From assembly GCA_032718565.1 (NCBI GenBank), contig JAVGVS010000557.1:152311-216310 (forward strand): a stretch of DNA of 64,000 bases. The letters are read 5' to 3'. Source of the stretch: Distichodus sexfasciatus (lineage: Eukaryota > Chordata > Actinopteri > Characiformes > Distichodontidae). Position 1 is the stretch's first letter. Each line of letters begins with the position of its first letter. Made by a program: the position numbers and the translations under genes. Below the pieces are notes generated by a model. It searched no databases. It saw only the letters and a list, made by a program, of their open reading frames with translations, and was not told the origin of the DNA. Of this stretch, positions 23,453-37,090 are shown in pieces.

Positions 23453-24516
23453 GCGTTGTTTCACATTGATCACTGGCTTCTGACTTTATCAACTGCGTCG
23501 TTGTGACAGTTTCCCCAAACTGACCACCAAGATGCTGCCAAGGTTTTCACATGTTTTACTCTCTCTTTCTACTTCTATTTGTCTTCTTTTCTCTTCTTTC
23601 AACTCATCTTTTGCTGTTCACTTCTTTTCTCTTTTTTCATCTCCCCATCTTTTATCACTTTTCATCCTCCCCTTTGCCATTTCTCTGCTCCTCTCCTTTT
23701 CTTTCTAGATCTTCTCATTCTTCCCCTCCTCTCCTCTTCCCTCCTGCATATTTTTCTATAACTCATCATTAATGTGTTGATATGTAATTACAACTATATG
23801 TTGATTGTTATATTAATTCTACTCATTGATAAATGAGTAAAAAAGCAGGATAGCGCTTCACAGTGGGAGTCATGAGGAGTTGGAGGCCGACGCTGGAAGC
23901 CTCTGTCTAAATAAAGCGAGGCAGAAAAATGAGGAAAAAAAATGATGTCCATTAAAAAGAACATTTCCTGAGGCATTATCGTTGATCAAAGGCTGGGAAG
24001 TAGAGACGTGTGATGAGGTTGGGGATTTAGCACATCTACTGCTGAAATCAGCCTGTAGGAGGAAACACAGCAGATCAGATCGACGGTAAAACTGCTTTTG
24101 TGTCTGCTCTGGAACGACTCTCCCTGTTTTCATGCTGTGTTTTGAGAGTTAGGCAGAGAAGCTGATCTGAAGACTCCAGCTGACATCAGTCGTCACCCAA
24201 CAAATGCTGCAAATAAAATCTCTTCACTCTGCTCTGTTGCCGTTTGGTTTATTCTTCTGTTTTCTCACTTCATCTTTTTAACGGTTTCTCTTCTCATGTG
24301 TTCTTCACTGTTCTCTTATAAACTCTTTCTCTTCTCCACTGTGTATTTTCATCTTCTCTTCTCCTTTCTCCTCTTCTCTTCTCCACCATTTTCATCTTCT
24401 AAATCCCTCTTTTTCACTCTTCTCCACTGTCTATTTTTATCTCCTTTTCTCTTCTCTACTATTTATTTCCACCTTCTTTTTCCTTCTCTTTACTTCCTTG
24501 CACACTATATATTTTA

Positions 24517-24882
24517 TAGGACTGGGTTCAAAAAATCGATTCACCGATCAATATCGATTCTCATTCGAAAAATACGACATCGATTCAAAAATTCGCGGAT
24601 CGATCTTTTCCTGTGGCTACGCACTACTTCTCGTGACCGCGCAAGGAGAGCTATAAAAACGTGAGACCGGCGAAACCGAAAACAAATAGAGCCATGGCTG
24701 AAGCTGCTCCGCTCAAATCACCGTCTGGCCTAATTTTATAACCAAGCAAAACTAGTGTTGACGCAAAGAAATCTCTAAATAAATCGATATCGAATAGAAT
24801 CGAATCCAGAATTGAATCGGATCATGACCTTGTGAATCGGAATCGAATCGATTCAGGAAATCAGCAACGATACCCAGCCCTA
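24517..24882. mobile_element. hAT-like MITE with exact 8-bp target duplication
   Basis: It starts TAGGACTGGG and ends CCCAGCCCTA, flanked by ATATTTTA on both sides (24509-24516 and 24883-24890). The 366-bp element has arms rich in ATCGATTC. A related copy in the opposite orientation lies at 30886-31291. Confidence 0.85.
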
Positions 24883-25622
24883 ATATTTTACCTTTTCTTT
24901 TATCTCTCTGTTTTTACTCTTCTCCATTGTCTATTTCAGTTTCTCATCTCCTCTCCTTTCTTCTCTTCTCCACTATTTTCCTCATCTAAATCCCACTGTT
25001 TTCTCTCTTCTCTTCTCTCGTACAGGGCATCAGAGATGACAACACTGCCATTTCCAGCATTTTTCTGTCCTTTTTGTGGCTCCTGTTCGACTCACTCTCT
25101 GTTTTCTCTCGTGTTTTGCGAGTCTGGTAGATTTCTGATCTTAACTTTAGTCTTCACCCAACGAAACCCACAAATCACACTACATGGACTGAACACACAC
25201 ACAATATGACATACGTCACCCCAGTAATTAATGGTTCCTATAGCAACCCCACAATCCCTCCTCCCGATACCCACACGCCCTGGCAGTAGGGTCTTGTTGG
25301 AAATGAACTTAACGGTGAAAAAAATACATGAAGTGTTGAGCCTGTGCTGGAAAATCCAATAAGGCGGGAAAGTCAGGAGCTGGTGTTACAACAAGCAGCG
25401 TTGTTATATTTGCAGAGCGCACGAAAACGTTCACATTGATCACCCTGAAGAAGTGCTGGAATCAGCCTCACTAGACTCTTTACACATACGCTGCATGGTT
25501 TTTACACAACACATGAACACAACATGATATTTATTTGGAGCTGATTGTGCAGCGTTGATGAACTTCACACTACTGAGTAGACACATTCCATCAGGATGTA
25601 AGAAGTGACTCTGTATGTGATT

Positions 25623-26268
25623 TAGGCTACGTTCACACTGCCATGCTGAAGTGACTCAAATCGGATTTTTTGCCTTAATGTGACACAGATCTGATCTTTT
25701 CAGGGCTGTGTGGAAACGCAAATCTGATCTTTTCAAATCAGATTTGTGTCACTTTCATATGTGGTACTAAATCTCATACGTATCCGATTGGCGGCCATGC
25801 GACCTGAATGTGAATGCTCAGATCGGAATTCGTGTGGCTTTTTGCTTATACGCATGCACTGACATCATCAGCCTGCACCGGCAGCGCGGGAAGGTAAAAA
25901 TGGAGGAGAGCTGCGATAACAGTCAGTGGAAGGATGAAGTGGGGATGTAATTGACTTTTTTTCTCCTTTTCGACCTGATTCACTGTTTGTCGTCCTCCAG
26001 AGCAAAGTGCGATACATGCGTGAGCTACTAACGCCTCCATTTTTAATGCCATGAGTCGTCCCACAGATATGACGTTTTTCGTTGTTGGTGACGCAGTTGA
26101 CCCGTGTAAAAACGTATCAGTGTGCGCATGCGTGACGTTTCGGACGACCGATGCGTTCACATTACAGTCAGATACAGGTCACTTGTAGTTATGAATGTGA
26201 ACCGTCAAAATAGACAAATCCGATCTGAGCAAAAAATCGGATGTGGCTGGCAGTGTGAACGTAGCCTA
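25623..26268. mobile_element. Inverted-repeat element (about 646 bp)
   Basis: It starts TAGGCTACGTTCACACTG and ends CAGTGTGAACGTAGCCTA, a perfect 18-base inverted terminus. No transposase frame is visible. A clean target duplication is not evident. The flanking sequence reappears without the element near 29258-29310. Confidence 0.8.
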
Positions 26269-27513
26269 TGTGACATTTACACTAGACACCTTTTTGCTAT
26301 AAAACTCGACTGGTTTAAACGTGTTTAACCTAGAAGGGTCTAAACGGACACCTTAAAATTTTTATTATATATCTGAAAATATTATCATCACCACAGCAGA
26401 TACAAGAAGTGATTCAAGTGTCACTTCACTCTTCTCTTCTCTTGTCCTTTATCTATTTTTCATCTTCTCTCTTATTCCTTCTCTTCTCTTTATTGTCTAT
26501 ATGTTTGTACGCTGTCAATTTTTTACTTTCTCTACTGCTGTCTTCTCTTCTCATTGCCGCTCTACACCACTATCTGTTTTCACCTTCATTTGTCTTTGGT
26601 AACTCAGAAGTCATGCATGAAAAGATTAAACAGTTCATATGGTAAGATTTAGTTTTATTACAGCAAATACAACTTCACCAAGATTATTATCACTATTATC
26701 TTCATTATCATGATCGAAATGATGGTAAAAAATCTACAAATTTTCATCCTTAACATGGTGTATCATGTTGATATCATATAGTCGTAATATTGGAGACAAG
26801 ATCTTTAGCCATATGAGGGAACTTTACGTTAAAAGACAGAAATAACCGTTTCTTATCCTTCTGGTTGCCCCAGAGTGTCAGGTCAAACACAGTTAAAAGC
26901 TGTCATTTTTCCCAGGTGAACTGCACTTGAGATTCAGACAGCGAAGTGAAATTGGCAGTGAAGAGATCATCACAGGAAAAGCAAATAAAGGTCACGCTGA
27001 CTTTCATCTTTTGGCTGGCTTGCAGGTTCGCGAGCACATCGTCGCGACCGGTGACAGCCAGTGACAGAAATAATTTAGGCACTGAAGCAGCAAATTTATT
27101 GCACTTAAAGGCTTCTAGTTCATTCATTATGAATCTCCTACAGCTTCTATACTAATATTATTTCACTCCTTTACATATTTATCATATGCACATTTCTTAT
27201 GCTCACAGTGCTTAATGTAATCTGGCATGAATGTCTTTTATTTATGCAGCACTTTCCTAGACCTCTAAGGCCACATCCACACAGGCGTTGGAATCTTGGA
27301 TAAATGAACGCACTCTGAACATCCTACAGCTTTTTGTTGTGTTTTGTAGCTGCACTTGATTGACCAGTGAGGCGTCACATTGGCATTCTTCTGACACTGT
27401 TTAACACCAACCTGCAGCCCAATTTGTAGTTTTGTGTGTTGACCTGTGGGGGCAGTAATCAGGCTGTCCAAAGTGCTTACCTGTGTGTCGAAATATAACC
27501 AATATAGAGAGTA

Positions 27514-28038
27514 CCGTGCAAAAGTTTTAGGCAGGTGTGAAAAAATGCTATAAACAAAGAATGCTTTCAAAAATGGAAGTGTTAATCATTTACTTTCATC
27601 AATCAACAAAATGCAGTGAATGAACAAAAGAGAAATCTAAATCAAATCAATATTTGCTGTGACCACCCTTTGCCTTCAAAACAGCATCAATTCTTCTAGG
27701 TACACTTACACACAGTTTTTGAAGGAACTTGGCTGGTAGGTTGTTCCAAACATCTTGGAGAACTAACCACAGATCTATAATCCTATAATCCTACAAAATA
27801 ATGTAATGACTATAATCCTACAAAATCCCTGACTTTGTGCAAGTGTACCTATAAGAATTGATGCTGGTTTGAAGGCAAAAGGTAGTAACACCAAATATTG
27901 ATTGGATTTAGATTTTTCTTTTGTAAATTTACAATTTGCATTTTGTAAATTGATAAAAATAAACAATCATTATTTATATTTCTGAAAGCATTCTTTGTTT
28001 ACAGCATTTTTTCACACCTGCCTAAAACTTTTGCACGG
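27514..28038. mobile_element. Tc1/mariner-type MITE flanked by TA
   Basis: Ends CCGTGCAAAAGTTTTAGGCA and its reverse complement are bordered by TA at 27512-27513 and 28039-28040. Inverted arms extend about 65 bases with minor differences. The interior has the TGTGACCACCCTTTGCCTTC sequence that I know from fish and other vertebrate copies. It is 525 bp and non-coding. Confidence 0.8.
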
Positions 28039-28044
28039 TACTGT

Positions 28045-28275
28045 ATATACAAATAAAGAAGAGGAAATAAAAACACAAGTTCTGTGGCACATGAAGGAAA
28101 TGAGTCTTTGTGCTGCACAGTTGGTTTGGCGTAATGACATCACACGGAATGGGAGAATATCTTGTATATAAAAAAAAAATTAAAAATAACTTGTACATGC
28201 AAATAAAGTTATGAGTATTAACAGCAAGTCTTGTGGACATGAAGGACAGTCTTTGTGCTGCACAGCTGGTTTTAC
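28045..28275. repeat. Local tandem duplication, about 150-bp unit
   Basis: ACAAATAAAG...ACATGAAGGA...GTCTTTGTGCTGCACAG(T/C)TGGTTT occurs at about 28048-28127 and again at about 28199-28274 with small differences. Confidence 0.6.
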
Positions 28276-30885
28276 ATCACCCACTAAAGCGCATAATAGG
28301 AATATTAAACAAACTTAACGGAATCATGGGATATATTCGATCCTCCTGGACGTCAACCGACCCCCGTGTAAATGCAGTTTCCATGTTTTCTTTGCGTTGC
28401 ATGCAGCGTTCATTTGACGCCTTCCGAACATGCAGCCGACCGAACGCAGGTCACGAACGCTCTGATTCTCTCCAATGAGGAAAATTAATGGTTGACGTTC
28501 AGTCTGCACTCACCTGAAGCTACGAATGCCAGAAAAACGTCTGTTTCTGACGTGCGTGTGAACTAGGCCTGAAGTCACTTTCCTAAGTCAATAGGCCTCT
28601 TTAGATCTTTGAATTTGTTTTTAATAAAGTTAAGACATATTATTCTCCTGTAGATTTAAAGAACATTTTGTCTCAACGTGCACGCAAAAAATGCCTTAAT
28701 AAAACTACTCTCGGGTTAGGAACATTAATTAGGGCAAGTGTCCGACATGCATTTTAATCCTTAATATTTAAAAGAGTTGACTGTTCTATCACAGTTTTAT
28801 AAACACGAGCTGTACCTTCACAGTTCATTTAGACCCATTCAACAAGTCATTTGTCAGCTCCAAAATGCTTCAGGAGGCAGAAGCTGTGAATGACAAAGCC
28901 ATTTCGCTCTTCAGAGTTTAATTAAAAAGCTGCGGTTTGCTATAATCAAGTGGCTGCCTCAGAGCCGTGGGGCAAAATTACCTGGATCTGCTAGACAAAA
29001 CACATCCCAGCAGGTAAACCCACTTAAACGCAATGTAGCGAGACTCACCAGCTCATTTAATTTTAGCCTCAGCGAGAGTGGAGAGTGCTGTAATGAATAT
29101 GCACTTGTTGCATAACGTTCACTCGGAGTCGTTCCGGAAGTATCGAATTAAAAATGCATGACGGAGCTCGGCTTGTGATGTTTAGTGCCTCAATGGAAAC
29201 TAAAAACACACAGCGGCTCTTAAATCAGATTGCACAAATACACAATGTTCTGTTCCTTGGGATGTAAGATGTGACTCTGTATGTCATTTAATTACATTTG
29301 CACTGGCTTTTTGCATTTTATTATAATTATTGTGTGTATTTAATAGCAGTCAATTGGCCATACATTTTTTTTGTACATACATATAATTTGCACAAAATGC
29401 TTTTGTTTGTGTTTTGCGTTAAAACATGACTTTAAAACTCTCATTTTAACCTAAAAGCGTCTGAACGAACACATGCTGGATACTGTTTGGATGAATTTTT
29501 TCATCCAGAGTAAATTATAAAGCTGCTTTTTGCTATAATTAAGATCAAGATTCAAGACCAGTTTGACGTGGCAGTTAGCCCTTCACCGTCCCCCTTCCCC
29601 GCCGTCTAAATGAGAAATGGTACACCCCAGCCAACTCGTAAAACAGAGGTGCAGGGCCGAGGGGTGAAATGGGACTAACCCTAAAGATAAGTGAAAGTGA
29701 ACCTTTTTGGGTTTTAAATTTCTTAAAAACATTTTAAACCCAAATTAATCTTTTTGAAACCAAACGGTGAGAGCATTTTGTAGGCAGGTCCATCCTGAAC
29801 TTGCAGGTGTAGAGTTTGAAATGTGTACACAAAATATGTTTGTATCTATGGATATCACGGTTAAGTTTTTCAAATACCACCCTGGTGTAAAAACTGCGGA
29901 TTAATTTATTTTAACTGTCTAAAACACCAAAACATAATAAGTCAGCCACTTTCCTTCAGGTTGGTATGTTTTATTTCCAAAGGCCAAGTTGGCATTCTGT
30001 CATCTGTTCTGAAGCGTGTACTGTAAGCGGCCGAGATGAATGTCAAGTGTGTTCCTCAGAGCTTCCGATAGCAGCAAAATGTCATGACACATTAGCTAAT
30101 GGGTGGGTGAGGTGTGATTTCCACCGTCTGTGTGAAGATCGTGAGCTGTTCTTATAACGTCACATTTAACATACATTTTCCCTCCATCAAACTCATCACT
30201 CTCATGCTCCATTACTGAGCACCATTTACGACTCCGTATATGAAGCGATTATTTCAGGCCACATTGAGATCATTTTTAAAATGTATTTCATCATTTACCC
30301 TCTTGAACACTCACTTTATTTTACACTTTAATAACATCACCTATGTACATGCTCATCTTTAGTTAATGCTGATATTACGAATGTAGTACTGGACTAGGCT
30401 CTGGTTCCCGGGAGCCTGAAAGGGATTAAAGAAGTGTTTCCTCTTGACACTAACCTTATTTTACTTCACAGCACTACGCCATAGCATGTCTCTACATAAT
30501 AACAACTCTGCAAGCCAATAAAACACACACTGTTCTCACTACTTCTAGTAGTTATATCTTCAGTTTCAGCACTTTCGTACTAGATAAAGATAAAATAAAA
30601 GTAACATTTTTACAGCTGCAAATATCTTTTTTTTATTGTTATTTTTTTAGAAAATTCATTTGATATCCATCTGGACACAGAATAAAATCATTTGATAACA
30701 AATCATGCATTTTTCCATATTTATTTTTCCCTTGTGATTACTTTCTAACATTATAGAATGGAAAACAATACTTTCTCATCAAATGAAAATGAAGAAATGC
30801 TCAAGTTTGGGGTTATTTTGAGCCGATTTGGACTCATTTTGGTCTATAAAATGAACTGCTTTTGGCCTTTCTGGAAGATAACTAC

Positions 30886-31291
30886 TAGGGCTGGGTATCG
30901 TTGCTGATTTCCTGAATCGATTCGATTCCGATTCACAAGGTCATGATCCGATTCAATTCTCGGTTCGATTCGATTCAATGTCGATTTATTTAGAGATTTC
31001 TTTGCGTCAATACTAGTTTTGCTTGGTTATAAAATAACTTGTTTTAAAACCGAAGTGTTGCCAAACATCGGCCTTTAGGCCAGACGGTGATTTGAGCGGA
31101 GCAGCTTCAGCCATGGCTCTATTTGGTTTCGGTTTCGCCGATTACATGTTTTTATAGCTCTCCTTGCGCGGTCGCGAGAAGTAGTGCATAGCCGCAGGAA
31201 AAGATCGATCCGCGAATTTTTGAATCGATACCGTATTTTTCGAACGAGAATCGATATTGATCGGTGAATCGATTTTTTTAACCCAGCCCTA
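30886..31291. mobile_element. hAT-like MITE, second copy, opposite orientation
   Basis: It starts TAGGGCTGGGTATCG and ends AACCCAGCCCTA. The flanks ATAACTAC and TTAACTAC match in 7 of 8 bases, fitting an aged 8-bp duplication. It carries about 40 bases (near 31040-31080) that the 24517-24882 copy lacks. Confidence 0.85.
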
Positions 31292-34200
31292 TTAACTACA
31301 TTTCTGCGCATGATGGCGTTCCATATGAGAGTCGCTGGTGCTAACGTTTGTGTTTACATCGCAAATATTTACGCATTTACCTCAGCATACAGAGGAATGA
31401 ATATAATGTCTGTTAAAATTCATATCTCAGGACAACACTCTCCTCACATATGGAAATTGATGGAGGTGGATGTGCTGAATCTGAATTTAGTGTTAAATAG
31501 GAACGAAACTTTAATATACATAAAAAACACTGTGCACCATGAACTTCGCCGTGAAAGTTTATATAAACCCTGAACAATTTTTTTTTCCCAAGTTGTCAAA
31601 CCTTATAAAATTAACACAAATTTACAAATTAAGTTCTGGATTCTCCAAGTTGCTGAGTCCAGTTCATTATTTAATGTATTAGATATTTGTATACATATGA
31701 TTCTAATAATATTACTAAATATTTACATTTACCTCTGTCTACATATAATTTATTCATCAACTTCATGACTTTTTAGTTTGTGTTTTCTCAGTCCTATGCT
31801 TCTACATCATTATCATTTTTTGCTTTCTAAAAAGCAAATTTAAGGAAAAATGTATTGACCCCCTTATTTTTTGAATTATCTGTAAAATTAATTATATTTA
31901 GGAAGTATATAAGCATCAATATCAATGCTCATCAAAATTGTATTTGGTGAAATTAATTATGTGTACATTTTTATGAAAACATGCCATTTTTGGAAGGTGA
32001 TTTTAGGTGATTTGGTCAGATGTGATTACTAATCATTTTGAAGGTGTTCATTTGATAATACACCTATTTTTAATATGTGCTGGCACAAAATTACAAGGAT
32101 CACATTAAAGTCTTATAGATGTTTTAGAAAAGTTATATTTTACCAAGTTGAGTGGACTTGTTCAGACAGACATAACGCAGGGCAGCAGGGAACGAAAGAG
32201 TGAAATCATAATAGAAAAAAGAGTTTTATTGTGCTGCTATTTTTTAAAAAAAGTCTATGTGATTTTTATTTACAAGGTATGAACACATTTCCAGACTCAA
32301 GAGCAAAATGTGACTCGATTAAGACGAAGACTCGTGTTTTTTTGACAGACGAACAAATATATCTGTATATACATACATCTCCAAGAAATGAAACATCAGA
32401 CATGCATAAACATGGTGAAACAAGGCCCGTCCATCTGGAGACTTTTACGTCACTCGTTTAGAAGGACTGTACAGAGAAAACCAGCTCAGACATTAAGAAA
32501 CACAGCGTTCTGTCTTTGTTTAAACGAATTAAAGAATAGAGTAGAAAATTCTAGAATATCTACGTCTACATTCATGACAAATCTCCTTCTTTTCTCATCG
32601 TCTGAGAATAAAATGTAGGAAGTACATTCATTACGGGACATAAACAGCTGAAATGCAACTTTTAATCTGAGACTAATAAGGCCTGCCCTCATATTAATCA
32701 ATCATTTCACTGCACGTTTATTATAATTACATTATTACATGATCAATGCCAATGTTACATTTCCTTTACCGGACAAAAATCTGTAATATTTTCTACAATA
32801 ATGAGGGATAATGTTGTAGAAAATTGAATCATTCTTTTAAATCAGAGATTGAAATATTGGTCAGATAATGTTATACTTTGAAAAATGTGATAAAAATAAA
32901 TAATTATTATAATTATTAATATATATATGTTATACTGTATATTACTTCTGTTTTATGTACCTTTCATTAGTAATGTTTGGCAAATGTTATTTGACTACTT
33001 TTTTACACATGCATTGAGCCAAAATGAAAAATGGCCCTATATACTATGTATATTAATAAATACATAAATAATTACAGATCTCAAGATTATTAATTTGTAA
33101 TTATATAATTATTTTGGGTTATTAGTATAAGCTGTGTAAAATAGATGTGTAAGGGAGTAATATTTATATAAAAGTGCACTTAAATTATATAAATATATAT
33201 ATATATGAATAAAACAATATTTCACTGTATTTTAACTCTTTCTTTCTTTTCACTGTTCCACTCTCTCTTTAGACTGAGCCGCGTGCTGTATCTTCATCTC
33301 TCTCCTGTCACTTACAGCTACATGCAGTATCCAACTTTTACACAGGTCACGGTGAGCGGAACATAAATTAGTGATGATGCTTATACACACCACACACACA
33401 CACATGCACACACACACACACACACAGAAAACCCCCTGCAGGCAGTCGACTTCCCTTTTACGTAACGGGAGGCTTTTGCCAAGCTGCTGGAAAAAAGGCA
33501 TAGACTTGTTCTGGTACATCTTCCTCCTGAGGAGGAGGAGGAGGATTTTCTGTCACATCACATCACATCACACACACACAAACACACTCTCTGGAAGTCA
33601 TGGAAGTGTTTCCCATGAGCACTCAGTCAAAAAAACCATGCTACATGCGTTCAGAAGACGGTGGCTGTGGTCCAAGACTAAACGCTTATTCACAGAGATA
33701 AAAGGATGAAAAGGTTTCGACGAGATGATTAAAACGCTTTACGTGAGCTTTTGTTATGTAAAAAAGCCCAAAGCCTGTGTCCGTCCTCCCTCAAGTCCTC
33801 ACTGCTTCTCCAAAACGAAGGCCACTTCCAAATTTTGGCATAAAAGCGATGTTCAGTGTGAACGCGTGGAAAAACAGTGCAAAGCTGCGAGCTGGTGAGC
33901 TGCGTACTACGAACCGGAGCAAATATCACACCAATGTGCAGGTAAAAAACAAAAAATGAAATATAAAAGCAGCGTAAAGGCTCATGTGAAGTTTGTAGAA
34001 ACTCTATCACACTCTTTTTAGCATGGAATAAGATCAGATAAATATGGTTTTAAATTTCTACTTTTTAGGATTCAAATTACAGACTAACTGCTGTTCTGGT
34101 TTCAAAAATTGGTTCATATCTTAAATTTGAAGTTTGTCGGCCAGTTATTAGTGGATTTAGCAACTAAAACATGATAAAAAAAATACAAATGAGCAAAAAC

Positions 34201-36488
34201 TTGGGGAAAAATCATTCAAGTAACATTGAAGAGCATCTCTATTGCCGCATTCCCTTCCATTTGCATATTGTCCTTTTAAATCCCACATTCATGTCCACTT
34301 GGGGTGACATCTTTTCAGTTCCACACAGCAGATGACTATTTTTCTCAGTTAACTCAATCCACAAAGCAATAATTAAAGTTAAAATAATTAAAAATAAAAA
34401 TAAAAAATCTAAAATTCCTCAGAAACTGCACAGTGACTTGTTTGTCGTTACCTACATTTCATTGATGCTCTAGAGCCATTAAAAATTACAGGTCTCAAGA
34501 TTTTCAAAGAATTATTTTAAGCCATTAATAAAATAAAATGACAAGTTGCAATCCAAAAATAGCAAGTACATTCACTCAAAAATCTAGAATTCACTGAATT
34601 TTTATGAGCTTTTCTTGTCTGGATGTTTGGTTCAGTAATGATTAATTTTCGCAAAAAGATCTTTACATTTTTTCAAGTTTACATTTTACATAAAACTGAA
34701 AATTTCTGGTGCTATAATCTAGAAATTTTTCATTCAAATTCTTGCCTTCCTCAGCTGATTAAACTTACATTTTTCTAATTTACATTTTCTCAAAAACTAC
34801 AAGCAAAATTCAAGCATTTTTCTCAACTTAAAAATGAAAATTTCTTGATTTTTTCCTAACTGAAAAAAATTCCTAAGTTGATTTTCTTATTTATTTTTCC
34901 CCTACATTGAACATTTCAAGAACTTTTTATTCAGTGTATTTCTGTAGTGTGCAGCTAGCTGTTAGCTGTGAGCTCTAGCTCCATGAGTCGTGTGTCTGTT
35001 GTTAGATATGTAACACAACTTCATCCTGATACACTACATATTTATACTTCTGTGTCAAACCCGGGGCGTAGCTGCAATGCTGCCGTGATGTTAGGTAGCG
35101 TTACACTTGCCATTCCGTTTGAAAAACGAAATATATCAATAAGCCAAACTAGTGTTAATTACAGTGAGTTAGCATTTGTTATTGTGAACACAGCACACAG
35201 TGCCCCACAACCAAACATAAACTCTTCATATGACTCATCCGTGTTCAAGTCCCGGCCCAGTAAAGGTACCACTGAGGTACTCATGAACCCAAACGCTGCT
35301 CTTTCACGGACGGCAATAGTAGATATGGTCAACTGTTTATCGGGGTCGATATTAGACATTTGGCCGATTATTGGTTTCGGTGTTTAATGTTGACCATCAC
35401 CGATATTAAGTAATTACAAGGTGCGCTACAGTGGCTCCACTGCCGTCACAGTACAGCTATTTACTTGATATTTATTTATTCCCATCGAGTGTCCACAGCG
35501 CTATTGTGCCGCGTCTCATACAGAACGCCTCGCGGCAAAAAATGCACATCTCTCCCGGAAAATGAGTCAAAATGAGTTAGGAATTGATGAGGAATTGGAT
35601 TGATATTGATAAAATCCTATAAATTCTCAACTCACCACTGTTTTAACTATAACTACACTTTGTAAGATTACGGCGAAAGTTTGACACAGAAGTATAAATG
35701 ACTCACAAAAAGGTTCAATATACAAACAGAACCTTCGTATTTAATGAAAAATACCATCCGTTGGCTTTTTCAGGTGGGTCTTCCGGGTGGGACGCGGGTG
35801 CCAGTCTGAATATGCTGGGTTTCCATGGTGGAGTAACCATGGCGATGCCCACCAGGACCGGATCCTATTTTATTTTTTGGGCCAGATGCTCGTGGTCGTG
35901 TTCATTTACTGGCCCCGTTTACATACATTGAATTTCGGACGGACTCGAAACTCAAACTTTTGACAAAATTAGTTCAGAGACAAACGTTAAGAGGTAGAAA
36001 ACAGATCAAACATGCAGTTAATTTTTAAGAGCGACATGTACTTTCGATTGCTCTTATAGCACGAGGATGCACTCCTGTCAACGAAACTTCTCTTGGCAGA
36101 TAGAACGATAGATCATTTTCTCCGATTTCCCTCCGAGTCTGACTTTCCTTGCCAAAGATCCAGACAAAATCCAGGCCTGGGAATTGGGGCCTATTTCTCG
36201 ATTGCAGCTTCAGTGTCCTTCTTCGCTTATACTTCTTTTGAGGAACGAACGTTGAAGGAGTCTTGACGCAGGAATCCATAGAAAATAAAAGGAAATTTTA
36301 GAAGAGAAGGGAGTCGGGTTCATCGTTGATGATACAGAACGCTCGAACCAAGTACTTCTTTATCTGATGCAGACATGGCTTTTTTAGAGCTCGTCTACAT
36401 GGTTTTTGTTGATGTAGGGGGTGGGGTCTGGGGTTGGAGGTGTGTGTGTGTGTGTTGATGTAGGTCCCGTCATCCTCGCAGGTGTGTG

Positions 36489-36494
36489 TTTATT
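36489..36494 (-). terminator. kcnk2: Possible kcnk2 polyadenylation signal
   Basis: AATAAA on the minus strand, about 270 bases after the TAA. Mammalian KCNK2 has a much longer 3' UTR, so other signals between 33 and 36 kb may be used instead. Confidence 0.25.
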
Positions 36495-36762
36495 TGGATT
36501 ACGCCTTTAATTAGCTGCCCGTCTGAGGTGACAGCTTCCGGACGGATTATTTGAAGCGTGAAAGTGGACTGACCTCGCAATCGGACGAATGTGCAGGTGT
36601 ACGATTGGGGATGAGGATCTGAAAGAAGGCTGCTCGCTTCAATAAGCTCTAGTTCAGTATAAGTGATGCAGGTATGTAAGTGATGTCTGATCAATGTTTT
36701 CATTTTGGATCGTTGTTTGACAGAGCATTGGCTAGTATAATAAATAACACAAATAATTATGT

Positions 36763-37090
36763 TTATTTGAGGTGTTCGATGACGGCGATGTCGCGTCGGT
36801 CGGCGTATTCGGGGCTGAGGCCATTGAGGAAGAGGCTGCCGTTTCGTGCCAGTGGAAGGCCGAACGCCGAACGCTGGCTTCTCCTGTCGCTCCTCTAGGT
36901 TGACGGAGTGGCGCTTGCTCGGGTCATTCCTCCTGGGCGACATGAGGCTCAGTCGGCATGACAGTTTATAGCTTGATGGAGGCGGCCTGCTGAACTTGTC
37001 GAGATGTTCACGCCAGCTGGCTGACGGCTCTCTAAACTCGGCCGACACGTTGGCCGTCCACTCGGCGGCGTGAGCTCGGAACTCACCCAC
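36763..37090 (-). other. kcnk2: kcnk2 exon 7: cytoplasmic C-terminus, several frame changes
   Basis: After TTTCAG it reads VGEFRAHAAEWTANVSAEFRE, the proximal regulatory domain. It then passes through an indel-rich stretch and returns as SPRRNDPSKRHSVNLEER. A further shift leads to SLFLNGLSPEYADRRDIAVI and EHLK with TAA at 36765-36763, matching the KCNK2 end (LNGL...IAVIENIK). KRHSVN aligns with the mammalian serine reported as a PKG site. Read without the shift, the frame runs on to about 36470, which I regard as an artefact. Confidence 0.85.

Larger units (their letters stand above)
22600..36480. other. Intergenic region between the convergent genes
   Basis: No exon of a recognisable protein found on either strand. 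Named elements occupy 22872-23452, 24517-24882, 25623-26268, 27514-28038 and 30886-31291. Polypyrimidine DNA lies at about 23551-23760 and 24240-24500. Stretches 28500-30880 and 31300-36480 look largely single-copy; part of the latter could be kcnk2 3' UTR. A SINE fragment is at about 35235-35320. Confidence 0.5.

Noticed and set aside
36470..37090. A 206-codon open frame covering the kcnk2 tail and beyond
   Set aside because: Only its first part is the channel C-terminus; after a frameshift the true end is in another frame with TAA at 36765-36763, matching KCNK2.
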